A DNA stretch of 64,000 nt, taken from the NCBI GenBank assembly GCA_965214415.1, contig CBDCBQ010000003.1, positions 3,224,001 to 3,288,000 on the forward strand. The letters are read 5' to 3'. The notes below the pieces were generated by a model, which saw only the letters and a program-made list of their open reading frames with translations, was not told the DNA's origin and made no database searches. Origin of the DNA: RH-AL1 sp965214415 (lineage in GTDB: Bacteria; Pseudomonadota; Alphaproteobacteria; Rhizobiales; Beijerinckiaceae). Made by a program: the position numbers and the translations under genes. Positions 34,416 through 41,405 of this stretch are shown one piece after another. Positions within the stretch are counted from its first letter, which is position 1; each line of letters begins with the position of its first letter.

Positions 34416-34867
34416 CGACAACGGCACCGAGTTCACCTCGAACGCCGTGCTCGCCTGGTGCGAGGCCGCAGGCGTCGCCTGGCACTACATCGCGCCCGGC
34501 AAGCCGATGCAAAAACGCTTTCTGCGAGAGCTTCAACGGCCGCATGCGCGACGAGCTCCTGAACGAGACGCTGTTCCTGGGTCTCCGGCATCCCTCCGCT
34601 TGCCACCCCACCAAGCTTCGCTTGGCGTGGCCCCTGGCCAGCTCCGCCCGCGCGAAGCTCGCGAGCTGGGCCACCGACTACAACACCGAGCGGCCTCACT
34701 CGGGGCTCGGCTATCTCACATCGGCGGCGCAGGCCGCCCACCTCACCGCAACGGGCGATCGGCTGCGCAACCCCGACCAGCTCCGCCGATCGCCCGTTGC
34801 TCCGCCAGACGGCGTATCAACAGGGCAGGCTCTAATCGCGGCTGGATGAGAGTTCGGAGGCAGGTCA
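34416..34867 (+). mobile_element. IS3-family element of the second type, 3' fragment (copy C) with a different palindromic insert
   Basis: The fragment starts inside orfB at GAC AAC GGC ACC GAG, that is, with the DNGTEF motif uninterrupted, and runs to the right tip ending at 34867 (GGAGGCAGGTCA). It has its own frameshift near 34510 (gcaaaaacgctttctg for gcagaacgccttctg). It also carries a 54-bp insert at 34592-34645 that copies A and B lack. It preserves CESFNGRMRDELLNETLFLG and GLGYLTSAAQAAHL. It serves as an internal control showing the uninserted state of the 27-bp site. Confidence 0.85.
34592..34645. repeat. 54-bp palindromic insert (type 3) in frame in IS3 fragment C
   Basis: Inserted between CTC CGG CAT and GCC CGC GCG AAG, where copies A and B read LRHARAKLASW without a break. 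It adds exactly 18 residues (PSACHPTKLRLAWPLASS) in frame. The core CCAAG-CTTCG-CTTGG with flanking GCCAC/GTGGC is palindromic. Confidence 0.8.
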
Positions 34868-35124
34868 GCGCTCACTCGACTGCACGTAGCTTCAGTTTAG
34901 CCGGCGCGGCCTGCGGATCGTCCGGAGTCGCCCTGAGCTCAGGTCTGGGTAGAACGCGCCGCAGAAGCCCTAAGCGTTCCGCCTCGCATCGCGCCGATCG
35001 CAGTCTCCCGCTAAGCCATCGAGGCTCTGCAGCCCCTGGCCGCGATCCGCTGCTATCTCATGGCCAATTAAGCTAGAATGTTGAAAACGAAGGCTCTACG
35101 CTCTCGCGCGTCAGAGAGCCAGAC

Positions 35125-35328
35125 ATGTCCGACGTACCGCCCAACACCCACGAACAGTCAGACGACCGCGCTCGGCCTTCAAACGATATGCCGTACACGT
35201 CCGTGCTGGATCAGGTCCATGACGACGCGAAGCGCGGGCTCGAGGATCCACTCAGCCTTGCTCCGCTCGAAATCAAACGCATTTGCTACGCAGTCGCCGC
35301 AGTCCTTTCGGGACGTGCAAGGCCATAG
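35125..35328 (+). CDS. Tiny protein, member B of the four-member family
   Basis: Protein of 67 residues from the ATG at 35125 (AGAG upstream, weak). The N-terminus is polar (SDVPPNTHEQSDDRARPSND); the C-terminal half VHDDAKRGLEDPLSLAPLEI, KRICYAVAAVL carries the shared P-x-S-L-x-x-x-x-I-x-x-I-C motif seen at 19890, 35424 and 36050. It is followed 95 bp later by member C on the same strand. No signal peptide; predicted soluble, two helices. Unknown function. Confidence 0.55.
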   Translation: MSDVPPNTHEQSDDRARPSNDMPYTSVLDQVHDDAKRGLEDPLSLAPLEIKRICYAVAAVLSGRARP

Positions 35329-35423
35329 GGCGTCCCGTATACGCACCAAAGAGGGTCGAGCTGATTTGGACCTACGACTTAAGCTCAATGCAGTAGGGCG
35401 CGCAAATCCGCTACTGTCGGTAC

Positions 35424-35624
35424 ATGGCTTTGGAACCACCTATCAATTGGCTAAATAGCGCGCTCGGAAAAGAGGGTGCGCCTCAACCGCCCGCGCTGGA
35501 CTCTGATCGCGTGAAGGACTTAATTTCTCGCGCTCTGATGCGGCCGGCCTCGCTGGCGCCAGACGAAGTTCAAGAGCTCGCCGCTTCTGCGCTTTCCCAC
35601 CTGGTCGTGCTGGGCAAGGCTTGA
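35424..35624 (+). CDS. Tiny protein, member C of the four-member family
   Basis: Protein of 66 residues from the ATG at 35424. The variable N-terminus (ALEPPINWLNSALGKEGAPQ) precedes the shared half VKDLISRALMRPASLAPDEV, QELAASALSHLVVLG. Compared with member B the P-x-S-L-A-P-x-E-(I/V) core is nearly identical. The ribosome-binding site is weak. It is adjacent to a decayed minus-strand gene. Unknown function. Confidence 0.55.
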   Translation: MALEPPINWLNSALGKEGAPQPPALDSDRVKDLISRALMRPASLAPDEVQELAASALSHLVVLGKA

Positions 35625-35643
35625 TGCTTTCTGAACACAATGG

Positions 35644-35896
35644 TCAAGCCAGCAGCCTCGCGGCATCGGCGGCAAGATCGGCGAGCCCGTCCTGGCTTTG
35701 CGCTCTTGCCTCAGCCGAGTACGCAATAGCTCGTCTGCTAGGTCGGGATCAACTTGTCTAACTATAGCCTGGCTAGCCGCCCGGGTTAGCGGGTTAGCAG
35801 CTCGGCACTCTCGTGATCATGTAGTTGGGCAAGGTCAGCCCAGTCCCGCAGCCTGGAAGCAATCTGATTGTCCGAAATTGCCATGGCTCGACCCAT
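35644..35896 (-). pseudogene. Hypothetical small protein, frameshifted
   Basis: From an ATG at 35896 the minus strand reads MGRAMAISDNQIASRLRDWA, DLAQLHDHESAELLTR and then a stop. In the next frame LTRAASQAIVRQVDPDLADE, LLRTRLRQ continues, and in a third the ending ARAQSQDGLADLAADAARLL leads to a stop at 35644-35646. The three pieces form one helical protein of about 84 residues broken by two small indels. No family is recognised. Confidence 0.45.
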
Positions 35897-36049
35897 GAAC
35901 TGAAGCGAGCGATCTGGCACCTAAAAATTTTAGCTTATCCGTCTCGGAACGACGTGCGGATCCGTCACGCGTCGAAAGCAGGTTAACCGTAGCCAAGAGA
36001 TCCACGCGCAATTATAGTCTACCACGTTGTTTTTACGATGGGATGGGGC

Positions 36050-36256
36050 GTGGCAGAGACCTACGAAAGCCGGCTGGCGAGTATCGGAGTTGACCTTGCA
36101 AAGATGCCCGCAAATGATTCTCGGCCCGTACGCGAGCGGTTGAAAGACTTCTCGGCTCGCGGAATTGATGCACCGCAAACCTTGAGCTTAGCGCAGATCC
36201 GGCAAATCTGCTTCGCGCTCTTGCTGCAGCTGACGATTGACGACGATGGAGCCTAG
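36050..36256 (+). CDS. Tiny protein, member D of the four-member family
   Basis: About 68 residues if started at the GTG at 36050 (GGGATGGGG lies just upstream); an ATG at 36038 adds four residues. N-terminal helix AETYESRLASIGVDLAKMPA; shared C-terminal half VRERLKDFSARGIDAPQTLS, LAQIRQICFALLLQL, then an acidic tail (TIDDDGA). The P-x-T-L-S-x-x-Q-I-x-Q-I-C core aligns without gaps to members A, B and C. Unknown function. Confidence 0.55.
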   Translation: MAETYESRLASIGVDLAKMPANDSRPVRERLKDFSARGIDAPQTLSLAQIRQICFALLLQLTIDDDGA

Positions 36257-36324
36257 TACTTTGTAGACGGCGGGCCGTTCGTTAGCTCGAAGTTCGCCTC
36301 TCGAAGGCCATCGAACGACGTGGT

Positions 36325-36486
36325 TTATGACAAACCGTTCGATACACCTTGAAACTTAAGATTGAGCTTCGTTCCAACGGCGGTTGCACCAGCGACGATA
36401 GCGATTGAAATGAAGCCAGCTATCAACGCGTACTCAATAGAGGTTGCGCCGAGGTCATCGCGGAGGAAGCGGCCAAAGATGCACAT
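36325..36486 (-). CDS. Flp/Fap-type (type IVb) pilin
   Basis: Protein of 53 residues from the ATG at 36486. A short leader MCIFGRFLRDDLGATSIEY places the conserved Glu-Tyr pair near the start of a long hydrophobic helix (ALIAGFISIAIVAGATAVGT), followed by KLNLKFQGVSNGL. This is the Flp pilin pattern (GATAIEYALIA). Usually such pilins are processed by a TadV/CpaA prepilotin peptidase and assembled by the Tad machinery; no tad/cpa gene is in the window, so it is an orphan copy. It appears intact. Confidence 0.85.
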   Translation of the reverse strand: MCIFGRFLRDDLGATSIEYALIAGFISIAIVAGATAVGTKLNLKFQGVSNGLS

Positions 36487-36958
36487 TGATTGATGCCTAA
36501 TAAGCAGAAAGCGCAGGCCGTCCAGCCTGGGAATGGATGTTGAACGACCTACACTTCGCCGACAGATCATGCCGGCATGCCGGGTTCTACGGTCGTTTCC
36601 CTAAAGGCACGTTAGAGCCCTGAGCTGATCGCAAAGCATGCTTAAGCGGCGATTAATCCGCCGATGCTGTTGATCGCTTCGCCTTAATAGTATCGTCGCC
36701 TTTCCCAATAGCCTTCATCTTTTCAGACGCCGCGTCGAGTACTCCCGACCCGAACGCCACAAAGGGGTACTCCGACAGCCGCATGCCGCATGAGCGGAAT
36801 GTGCAGGAACATGAGGCAGGATTTCGACAACAGAGCCGCTGCGCGTGAGATGAGGCCGGCGCGAGAATCCTATTCAGGTGCTGGTAACGTTTCATTTCCC
36901 GTATCGACAATCGAAGATAGACAGGCAGCTTCCATCAGACGAGAGCGATGCGACGAGG
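36487..36958. other. Mostly unassigned sequence
   Basis: The minus strand at 36653-36784 reads MRLSEYPFVAFGSGVLDAAS, EKMKAIGKGDD and a Lys-rich end to a stop, which could be the tail of a decayed gene, but I cannot identify it. Nothing else stands out in this region of about 470 bp. Confidence 0.3.
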
Positions 36959-37156
36959 ATGGCCGCCGTGAACACTTTAGCCGAGACAGGAAGCCGCTGG
37001 TTTTGCACGGCAGCTCATTATGCGGCTTCAGCGCCATTTGAGATGCAGGTGTGCGGAGACGAGACGAACCGCTTCGTCACGGGAGTGATGACGTTGGCCG
37101 TCATCTCAGTCCTCTGCATTGCGACCGGTTGGCGCGTGATCGCGGGTCGAAGTTAG
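36959..37156 (+). CDS. Possible small membrane protein
   Basis: A frame of 66 codons from an ATG at 36959: AAVNTLAETGSRWFCTAAHY, then FEMQVCGDETNRFVTGVM and a hydrophobic span TLAVISVLCIATGWRVIAG. The span and charge distribution are compatible with a single-pass protein. The ribosome-binding site is poor, the frame is open further upstream, and no family is recognised. Treat as tentative. Confidence 0.3.
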   Translation: MAAVNTLAETGSRWFCTAAHYAASAPFEMQVCGDETNRFVTGVMTLAVISVLCIATGWRVIAGRS

Positions 37157-37554
37157 ATTGTCACTTTAAACGCGCCGCCTGCATCCCACACGTTCCGCTT
37201 CGCTTTCGCTGCACCACGAGCAGCCCGATCCGAACCGTATTGCCTGTCCACAAGCGCAACGCTGCTGCAGCTCTACGACTAAGAGCCCACCCGGAAACGC
37301 CACAGCGATTATGATTTATTGCTTTTTCGCCAGGTCTCGCCGTGGCTTGGCCAACGCCCCGACAACTTCTACTCCGGCCAACCCGACCCCGACCATTCCG
37401 CTTCCACAAGCGGAGTGCCGACGTCTACAAACGGCTCATCTGCTGGCGCGTCTAGACTAACGTCCCTCTACATGTCCTGCGCATGAACATCGGCAGCAGA
37501 CTGCAGGGGCACGCCTCTCGCTGTTACCGACGATGTTGCAGCTTACCGATCGAT
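37157..37554. other. No recognisable gene
   Basis: About 400 bp between the tentative membrane protein and the end of the IS-interrupted gene. Frames on both strands are Arg-rich or broken and I see no supported feature. Confidence 0.35.
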
Positions 37555-37559
37555 TTATG

Positions 37560-37587
37560 CCCCGTCCTGGGTCACACCAGGGCGGGG
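37560..37587 (-). terminator. Hairpin overlapping the 3' end of the interrupted gene
   Basis: CCCCGTCCTGG (37560-37570), loop gtcaca, CCAGGGCGGGG (37577-37587): an 11-bp stem with one T-G pair. It ends 3 bp before the minus-strand stop codon (37555-37557). No strong T run follows on either strand, so function as a terminator is uncertain. Confidence 0.45.
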
Positions 37588-37766
37588 TTGAAGTTTTACG
37601 GGACTAATCTGAACCGGCGGGTGGGCCGACGTATCGGTTTCTTGCTTTGACGCGCCAAAAAACCTCTCTGCGTTTTCGAGGCGTCTGACGGCCTTCGATA
37701 GTGGTCTGCCCCCTGAGAAGTGGTCCTCCCTGATGTATGGCTTTGCGCCATGAGGAGGATTTCAGA

Positions 37767-38045
37767 ATGCCAAGGAAGCGACACAAGGCGGAGGAGATCG
37801 TCGCCAAGTTACGGCAGGTCGATGTGTTGGTCTCGCAGGGCAAACCAGTCGCCGAAGCGGTGCGCTCGATCGCGGTGACCGAGGTGACGTACTACCGCTG
37901 GCGACAGGAGTACGGCGGCCTGAAGGGCGACCAGGTGAAGCGGCTGAAAGAGCTTGAAGCGGAGAACTTGCGTCTTCGACGAGCGGTGTCGGATCTCACG
38001 CTTGAGAAGCTGATCCTGAAGGAAGCCGCCTCGGGAAACTTCTGA
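37767..38045 (+). CDS. IS3-family transposase OrfA (copy 2)
   Basis: Protein of 92 residues from the ATG at 37767, preceded by GAGGAGG. Helix-turn-helix PRKRHKAEEIVAKLRQVDVL and VTEVTYYRWRQEYGGLKGDQ, then a heptad-like tail VKRLKELEAENLRLRRAVSD. Differences from copy 1 are conservative (for example RSIAVTEV for RAIEVTEV). It ends in the GGGAAAC frameshift heptamer. Confidence 0.93.
   Translation: MPRKRHKAEEIVAKLRQVDVLVSQGKPVAEAVRSIAVTEVTYYRWRQEYGGLKGDQVKRLKELEAENLRLRRAVSDLTLEKLILKEAASGNF
38033..38039 (+). promoter_or_regulatory. Programmed -1 frameshift heptamer G_GGA_AAC (copy 2)
   Basis: Same codon phase as in copy 1: TCG GGA AAC TTC TGA. Slippage by -1 reads GKLLSPARRRACVDQV into orfB. 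Conservation of the heptamer while the surrounding DNA has diverged supports selection for slippage. Confidence 0.8.
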
Positions 38046-38935
38046 GCCCAGCCCGTCGCCGTGCTTGCGTCGATCAGGTCGTCGCCAAGCACGGCGTGTC
38101 AGAGCGCATCGCCTGCCGAGTTATCGGCCAGCATCGCTCGACGCAACGCAAGATCCCGACGGCCAGCGATGACGAAGCGGCGCTGACCGCCGACATCGTT
38201 GCCCTCGCGCTTCAGTACGGCCGCTACGGCTATCGTCGCATCACGGCGATGCTGCATCAGGCCGGCTGGATCGTGAACCGCAAACGCGTGGAACGGATCT
38301 GGCGACGGGAAGGGCTCAAGGTTCCCCAGAAGCAGCCGAAGAGGGGCCGTCTCTGGCTCAACGACGGATCGTGTCTTCGGCTAAGGCCGGAGCGTCCCAA
38401 TCACGTCTGGTCCTACGACTTCGTCGAGGATCGAACACACGACAGAAGGAAGATCCGTATGCTGAACGTGATCGATGAGTTCACGCGTGAATGCCTCGCG
38501 ATCCGCGTCAGCCGCAAGCTGAACGCAACCGACGTCATCGACGTGCTCTCGGACCTGTTCATTCTGCGCGGTGTGCCAGGCCATATCCGCTCGGACAACG
38601 GTCCGGAGTTCATCGCCAAATCGGTTCGCGAATGGATCGTCGCCGTTGGCGCACGAACGGCCTACATCGAGCCCGGCAGCCCATGGGAGAACGGCTATTG
38701 CGAAAGCTTCAACTCGAAGCTCCGTGACGAACTTCTGAACGGCGAGATTTTCTATTCGCTCAACGAAGCCAAGATCATCATCGAGGGCTGGCGGCGCCAC
38801 TACAACACGATCCGCCCGCACTCATCGCTCGCCTATCGGCCGCCGTCACCTGAAGCCCTGGTGTGGCCGGCTGCGCAACCCGGACCAGCTTCGCCGGCCA
38901 CCCCAGCCCTCGCGCTCAGGCCGACGATGAACTAA
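38039..38935 (+). CDS. IS3-family transposase OrfB (copy 2)
   Basis: The phase is open from the slip site to 38935. It contains LLSPARRRACVDQVVAKHGV, the HTH_21 region (YGRYGYRRITAMLHQAGWIV), and the DDE core: VWSYDFVEDRTHDRRKIRML (D), HIRSDNGPEFIAKSVREWIV (D), SPWENGYCESFNSKLRDELL (E). It ends RPHSSLAYRPPSPEALVW and an Ala/Pro-rich tail. An internal GTG at 38096 could start a shorter OrfB. It looks functional. Confidence 0.92.
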   Translation, partial: LLSPARRRACVDQVVAKHGVSERIACRVIGQHRSTQRKIPTASDDEAALTADIVALALQYGRYGYRRITAMLHQAGWIVNRKRVERIWRREGLKVPQKQPKRGRLWLNDGSCLRLRPERPNHVWSYDFVEDRTHDRRKIRMLNVIDEFTRECLAIRVSRKLNATDVIDVLSDLFILRGVPGHIRSDNGPEFIAKSVREWIVAVGARTAYIEPGSPWENGYCESFNSKLRDELLNGEIFYSLNEAKIIIEGWRRHYNTIRPHSSLAYRPPSPEALVWPAAQPGPASPATPALALRPTMN

Positions 38936-39126
38936 CATAACACCCGGACCACTCGATGGGGGCCGGCCAATAGGAGAGCTCCGAGGACATAACTGTAGGC
39001 TGAGAGGCCTTCGCCCGGCTCACACTCCCGCATGATCAACCGCGTCTGCCGATAGCCATATGCGTCATCCGAGGAGAAGCTCCCTCGCGACATTCGTCGC
39101 ACTGCCTGCTGGCTCAATGCGTCCAT

Positions 39127-39562
39127 CACGGACAAGACCCTACCTCGTGGTGACCTGCTCAGGAGGCGGTGATTGCCTCCCCGAGTTTCTCGTGGAGCGC
39201 GCTGCCCAGGGCACGGCGAACGTTAGTTGGGGAGCGCCTTGCCGGTCAGCCAAACGACTATGCGACTCTTGGCAATGACAGCGGGAGACGGCGCTGGTAC
39301 CGACATCTGACATCGCTTGCGTCGTAAGGCCGTCAGGGCCGATCCGAAAATCGCGCGCCGCGCTTATGAGTGGCGATGTTCGGTCAAATGTACAAAAGAG
39401 CTTTAAATCAACGATGTAGGGTCTCGGCACACTGATAGAGGTCAAACGAGATGTTACCGCGAGGGCACATCGAATCGTCTCTTCAGCGATCTCACGATTG
39501 CGGCCTTCGCCGGCGTGAAAATTATGCTACCACTTTCGGGCGTTGAGTGACGAGTTAAGCAT
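39127..39562. other. No recognisable gene
   Basis: About 430 bp upstream of the interrupted gene and of the small gene at 39563. It should hold the promoter of the minus-strand interrupted gene. Overlapping frames on both strands are not protein-like enough to call. Confidence 0.35.
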
Positions 39563-39841
39563 ATGCGTGTTGCCGTACCAAGCCTACGCTTTCTCTTAAT
39601 TTGTTTGGGCGTCCTCATGTCTCAGCATAATGAAACATCCCTACACAATCATTCCGAAACTAGTATCGACTTCATTACGGATGAATTACCCCCTTTGGGT
39701 GAAAAGGTGGAGGTGCTTGGGACAGTCGGCGGGCGGGAGCATCTGATTCCGTTTCTCTGTTCTTGGACCGACTCGGGGTGGGTCATTTCGAACACCAAGC
39801 GTTTGCTAGCTTTCGACGTGCTAGGATGGCGACGCCGGTAA
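39563..39841 (+). CDS. Hypothetical protein with a DUF551-like ending
   Basis: Frame of 92 codons from an ATG at 39563; an internal ATG at 39620 would give 73. The second half, DFITDELPPLGEKVEVLGTV, EHLIPFLCSWTDSGWVIS, LAFDVLGWRRR, has the LPP-x-G-x-x-V...W...VLGW pattern of DUF551-type small phage and bacterial proteins. The first 20 residues (RVAVPSLRFLLICLGVLM) are hydrophobic and could be a signal, or an artefact of an early start. No operon partner. Assignment tentative. Confidence 0.5.
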   Translation: MRVAVPSLRFLLICLGVLMSQHNETSLHNHSETSIDFITDELPPLGEKVEVLGTVGGREHLIPFLCSWTDSGWVISNTKRLLAFDVLGWRRR

Positions 39842-39894
39842 GTCAGACGCCCCTCCCTTGATCGATATGTCAGCGCCAGTGATTGAATCCGCCA

Positions 39895-41382
39895 TCAGGC
39901 CGCCCGAACGCGATCGATGAAGCCCATCACCTCCTCGTTGAGGCGCATGCTTTCTGAGACGAGTTCCTCGCTTTCGATCAGCATGAATGCGGCTGCGTCG
40001 CCGGTCTGCGTCGAGGCCCTATCAAGCTGGCCGATCGTTGCCGTGACTTGTCGAGAAGCGCTTTCGGCACTCTCAACCGATAGTCCAATATGAACGGTGG
40101 CCCTGCTTTGGGCGGAAATAGCATCGCCAATCCGCAATGAAATCGCTTCAATGTCAGCGACGCTGGCACTGATTAACGTCAGCGCGCGAGCTGCTTCCAC
40201 GGCCGTACTCTGCATAGCCTTGATTTGCTGCCCGATCTCGCCAGTTGCGCCCGCAGTCTGAGCTGCCAAACCCTTGACCTCCTGCGCGACAATCGCGAAC
40301 CCGCGGCCCGCCTCGCCAGCGCGTGCTGCTTCGATGGTTGCGTTGAGCGCGAGCAGGTTTGTACGCGAGGCGATGGTGGTAATCATGGCCACTATCTCGC
40401 CGATGCGAGAGGCCCGTGCCGAAAGCTCGCTCGTTACGGTGCTTGATTGCCTGGCATGGATCGAAGCGTCGCCTGCGATCGTTTGGGCACGCTCCATTTC
40501 GCTGGCGATATCGTCAATCGATTGCTGCAGAGTGCGTGCTACACCCTTGACAGCGGTCACCCCGTCCTCCGCAGTTGTTGAGGCCTGCGCAATGACCTTG
40601 GTCTTGTCCGCGGAGGCGATGGCTGTAGCGGCGACGCTTTCAGCCCGGCGCATGATACTACGCGCGGTCCCTTCGACCTCGCGCGAGACCGCCTGCACGC
40701 TCACCGCGAGCTGATCCGCGAGCGCATGTAGTTCGTCATGACGGGATGTCGCAAACGCCGCCTCGTCGGCTGACTTCGCAATGCGAAGACGTCCCACCTC
40801 CTGCTCGGTTTTTTGGAAAGCAAAAAGCGCCTTCGCAATGGCGCCAATCTCGTCGGTTCGATGCACCTCGCGACAAGGGTGCCTCTTGACGTCGCCTAAA
40901 GAGGCGACCATGCGTTCGATAGAGGTGAGCGGGTTCGTTATCATACCGCGAACGGCAAGAAGGATGGCAATTAAGAGTATGAGCAAGGCGCCGAGTGCCA
41001 CAAGGGCGGTCGTGCCCTGGCTCTGCTCTGTCGACATGAATGATCGGGTGGGTATATTTGTAAGAACGTACCAAGGACTTTTGGCTGTTCCTATTTGGAT
41101 TGGTATCCACGCACGCAATGCTGGACCATAAGAGCTATCCAACATCTCGTCCGATCGCCCGGTCGCGCGGATCGCATTGAATGCCGCGGCAAAACCAGTC
41201 TTCTTCTCGAGCAACGAGGTGTCGCGAAGCTCAGGGACCGTAGACCCGACCACAATGCCGTTGTGCGAAACTAACGAAATGCTGCCGCCATCTGGAAGCT
41301 TGATTGCGTTTATCAAAGCCTGGATCGGCGCTATCGCCACGTCGACCCCGATGGCACCGATGATCTTCTCATCTACCATCAA
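39895..41382 (-). pseudogene. Methyl-accepting chemotaxis protein, N-terminally truncated in its Cache domain
   Basis: About 495 codons. The frame begins inside a double-Cache sensor (SRPLMVDEKIIGAIGVDVAI; SISLVSHNGIVVGST), then has a membrane segment (LVALGALLILLIAILLAVRG). A HAMP domain follows (MITNPLTSIERMVASLGDVK, HRTDEIGAIAKALFAFQKTE), then the signalling domain (IVAMITTIASRTNLLALNAT, IEAARAGEAGRGFAIVAQEV). The first membrane helix and about 150-180 residues of the Cache domain are missing: at about 41400 the sequence passes directly into the start of a LysR gene. No sensor input or membrane insertion would be normal, so it is probably non-functional. Confidence 0.8.
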
Positions 41383-41405
41383 AGGGCGCGAGTAAGTGGA
41401 AGACG

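Larger units (their letters stand above)
37702..38969 (+). mobile_element. IS3-family insertion sequence, copy 2, intact, ATAG target duplication
   Basis: 1268 bp, the same length as the copy at 7067-8334. Tips TGGTCTGCCCCCTGAGAAGTGGTCC (left) and the complement of the right end (TGGCCGGCCCCCATCGAGTGGTCC) are inverted repeats. Flanking ATAG at 37698-37701 and 38970-38973 is a perfect 4-bp duplication. It carries orfA, the GGGAAAC slippage site and orfB. The sequence differs from copy 1 at many third positions, so the two copies are not a very recent duplication, yet both remain intact. Confidence 0.95.
37555..39126 (-). pseudogene. Hypothetical small protein interrupted by IS3 copy 2; reading frame exactly restored on removal
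   Basis: The N-terminal part (from the ATG at 39126) reads MDALSQQAVRRMSRGSFSSD, YRQTRLIMRECEPGEGLSAY, SYVLGALL. Deleting 37702-38969 and one copy of ATAG continues without a break as SKAVRRLENAERFFGASKQE and QISPVKLQPRPGVTQDGA to a TAA at 37555-37557, giving a protein of about 99 residues. Polar, helical, no signal or membrane segment; no family recognised. The 3' end of the coding sequence overlaps the hairpin at 37560-37587. The insertion must be recent because both halves are undamaged. Confidence 0.8.
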
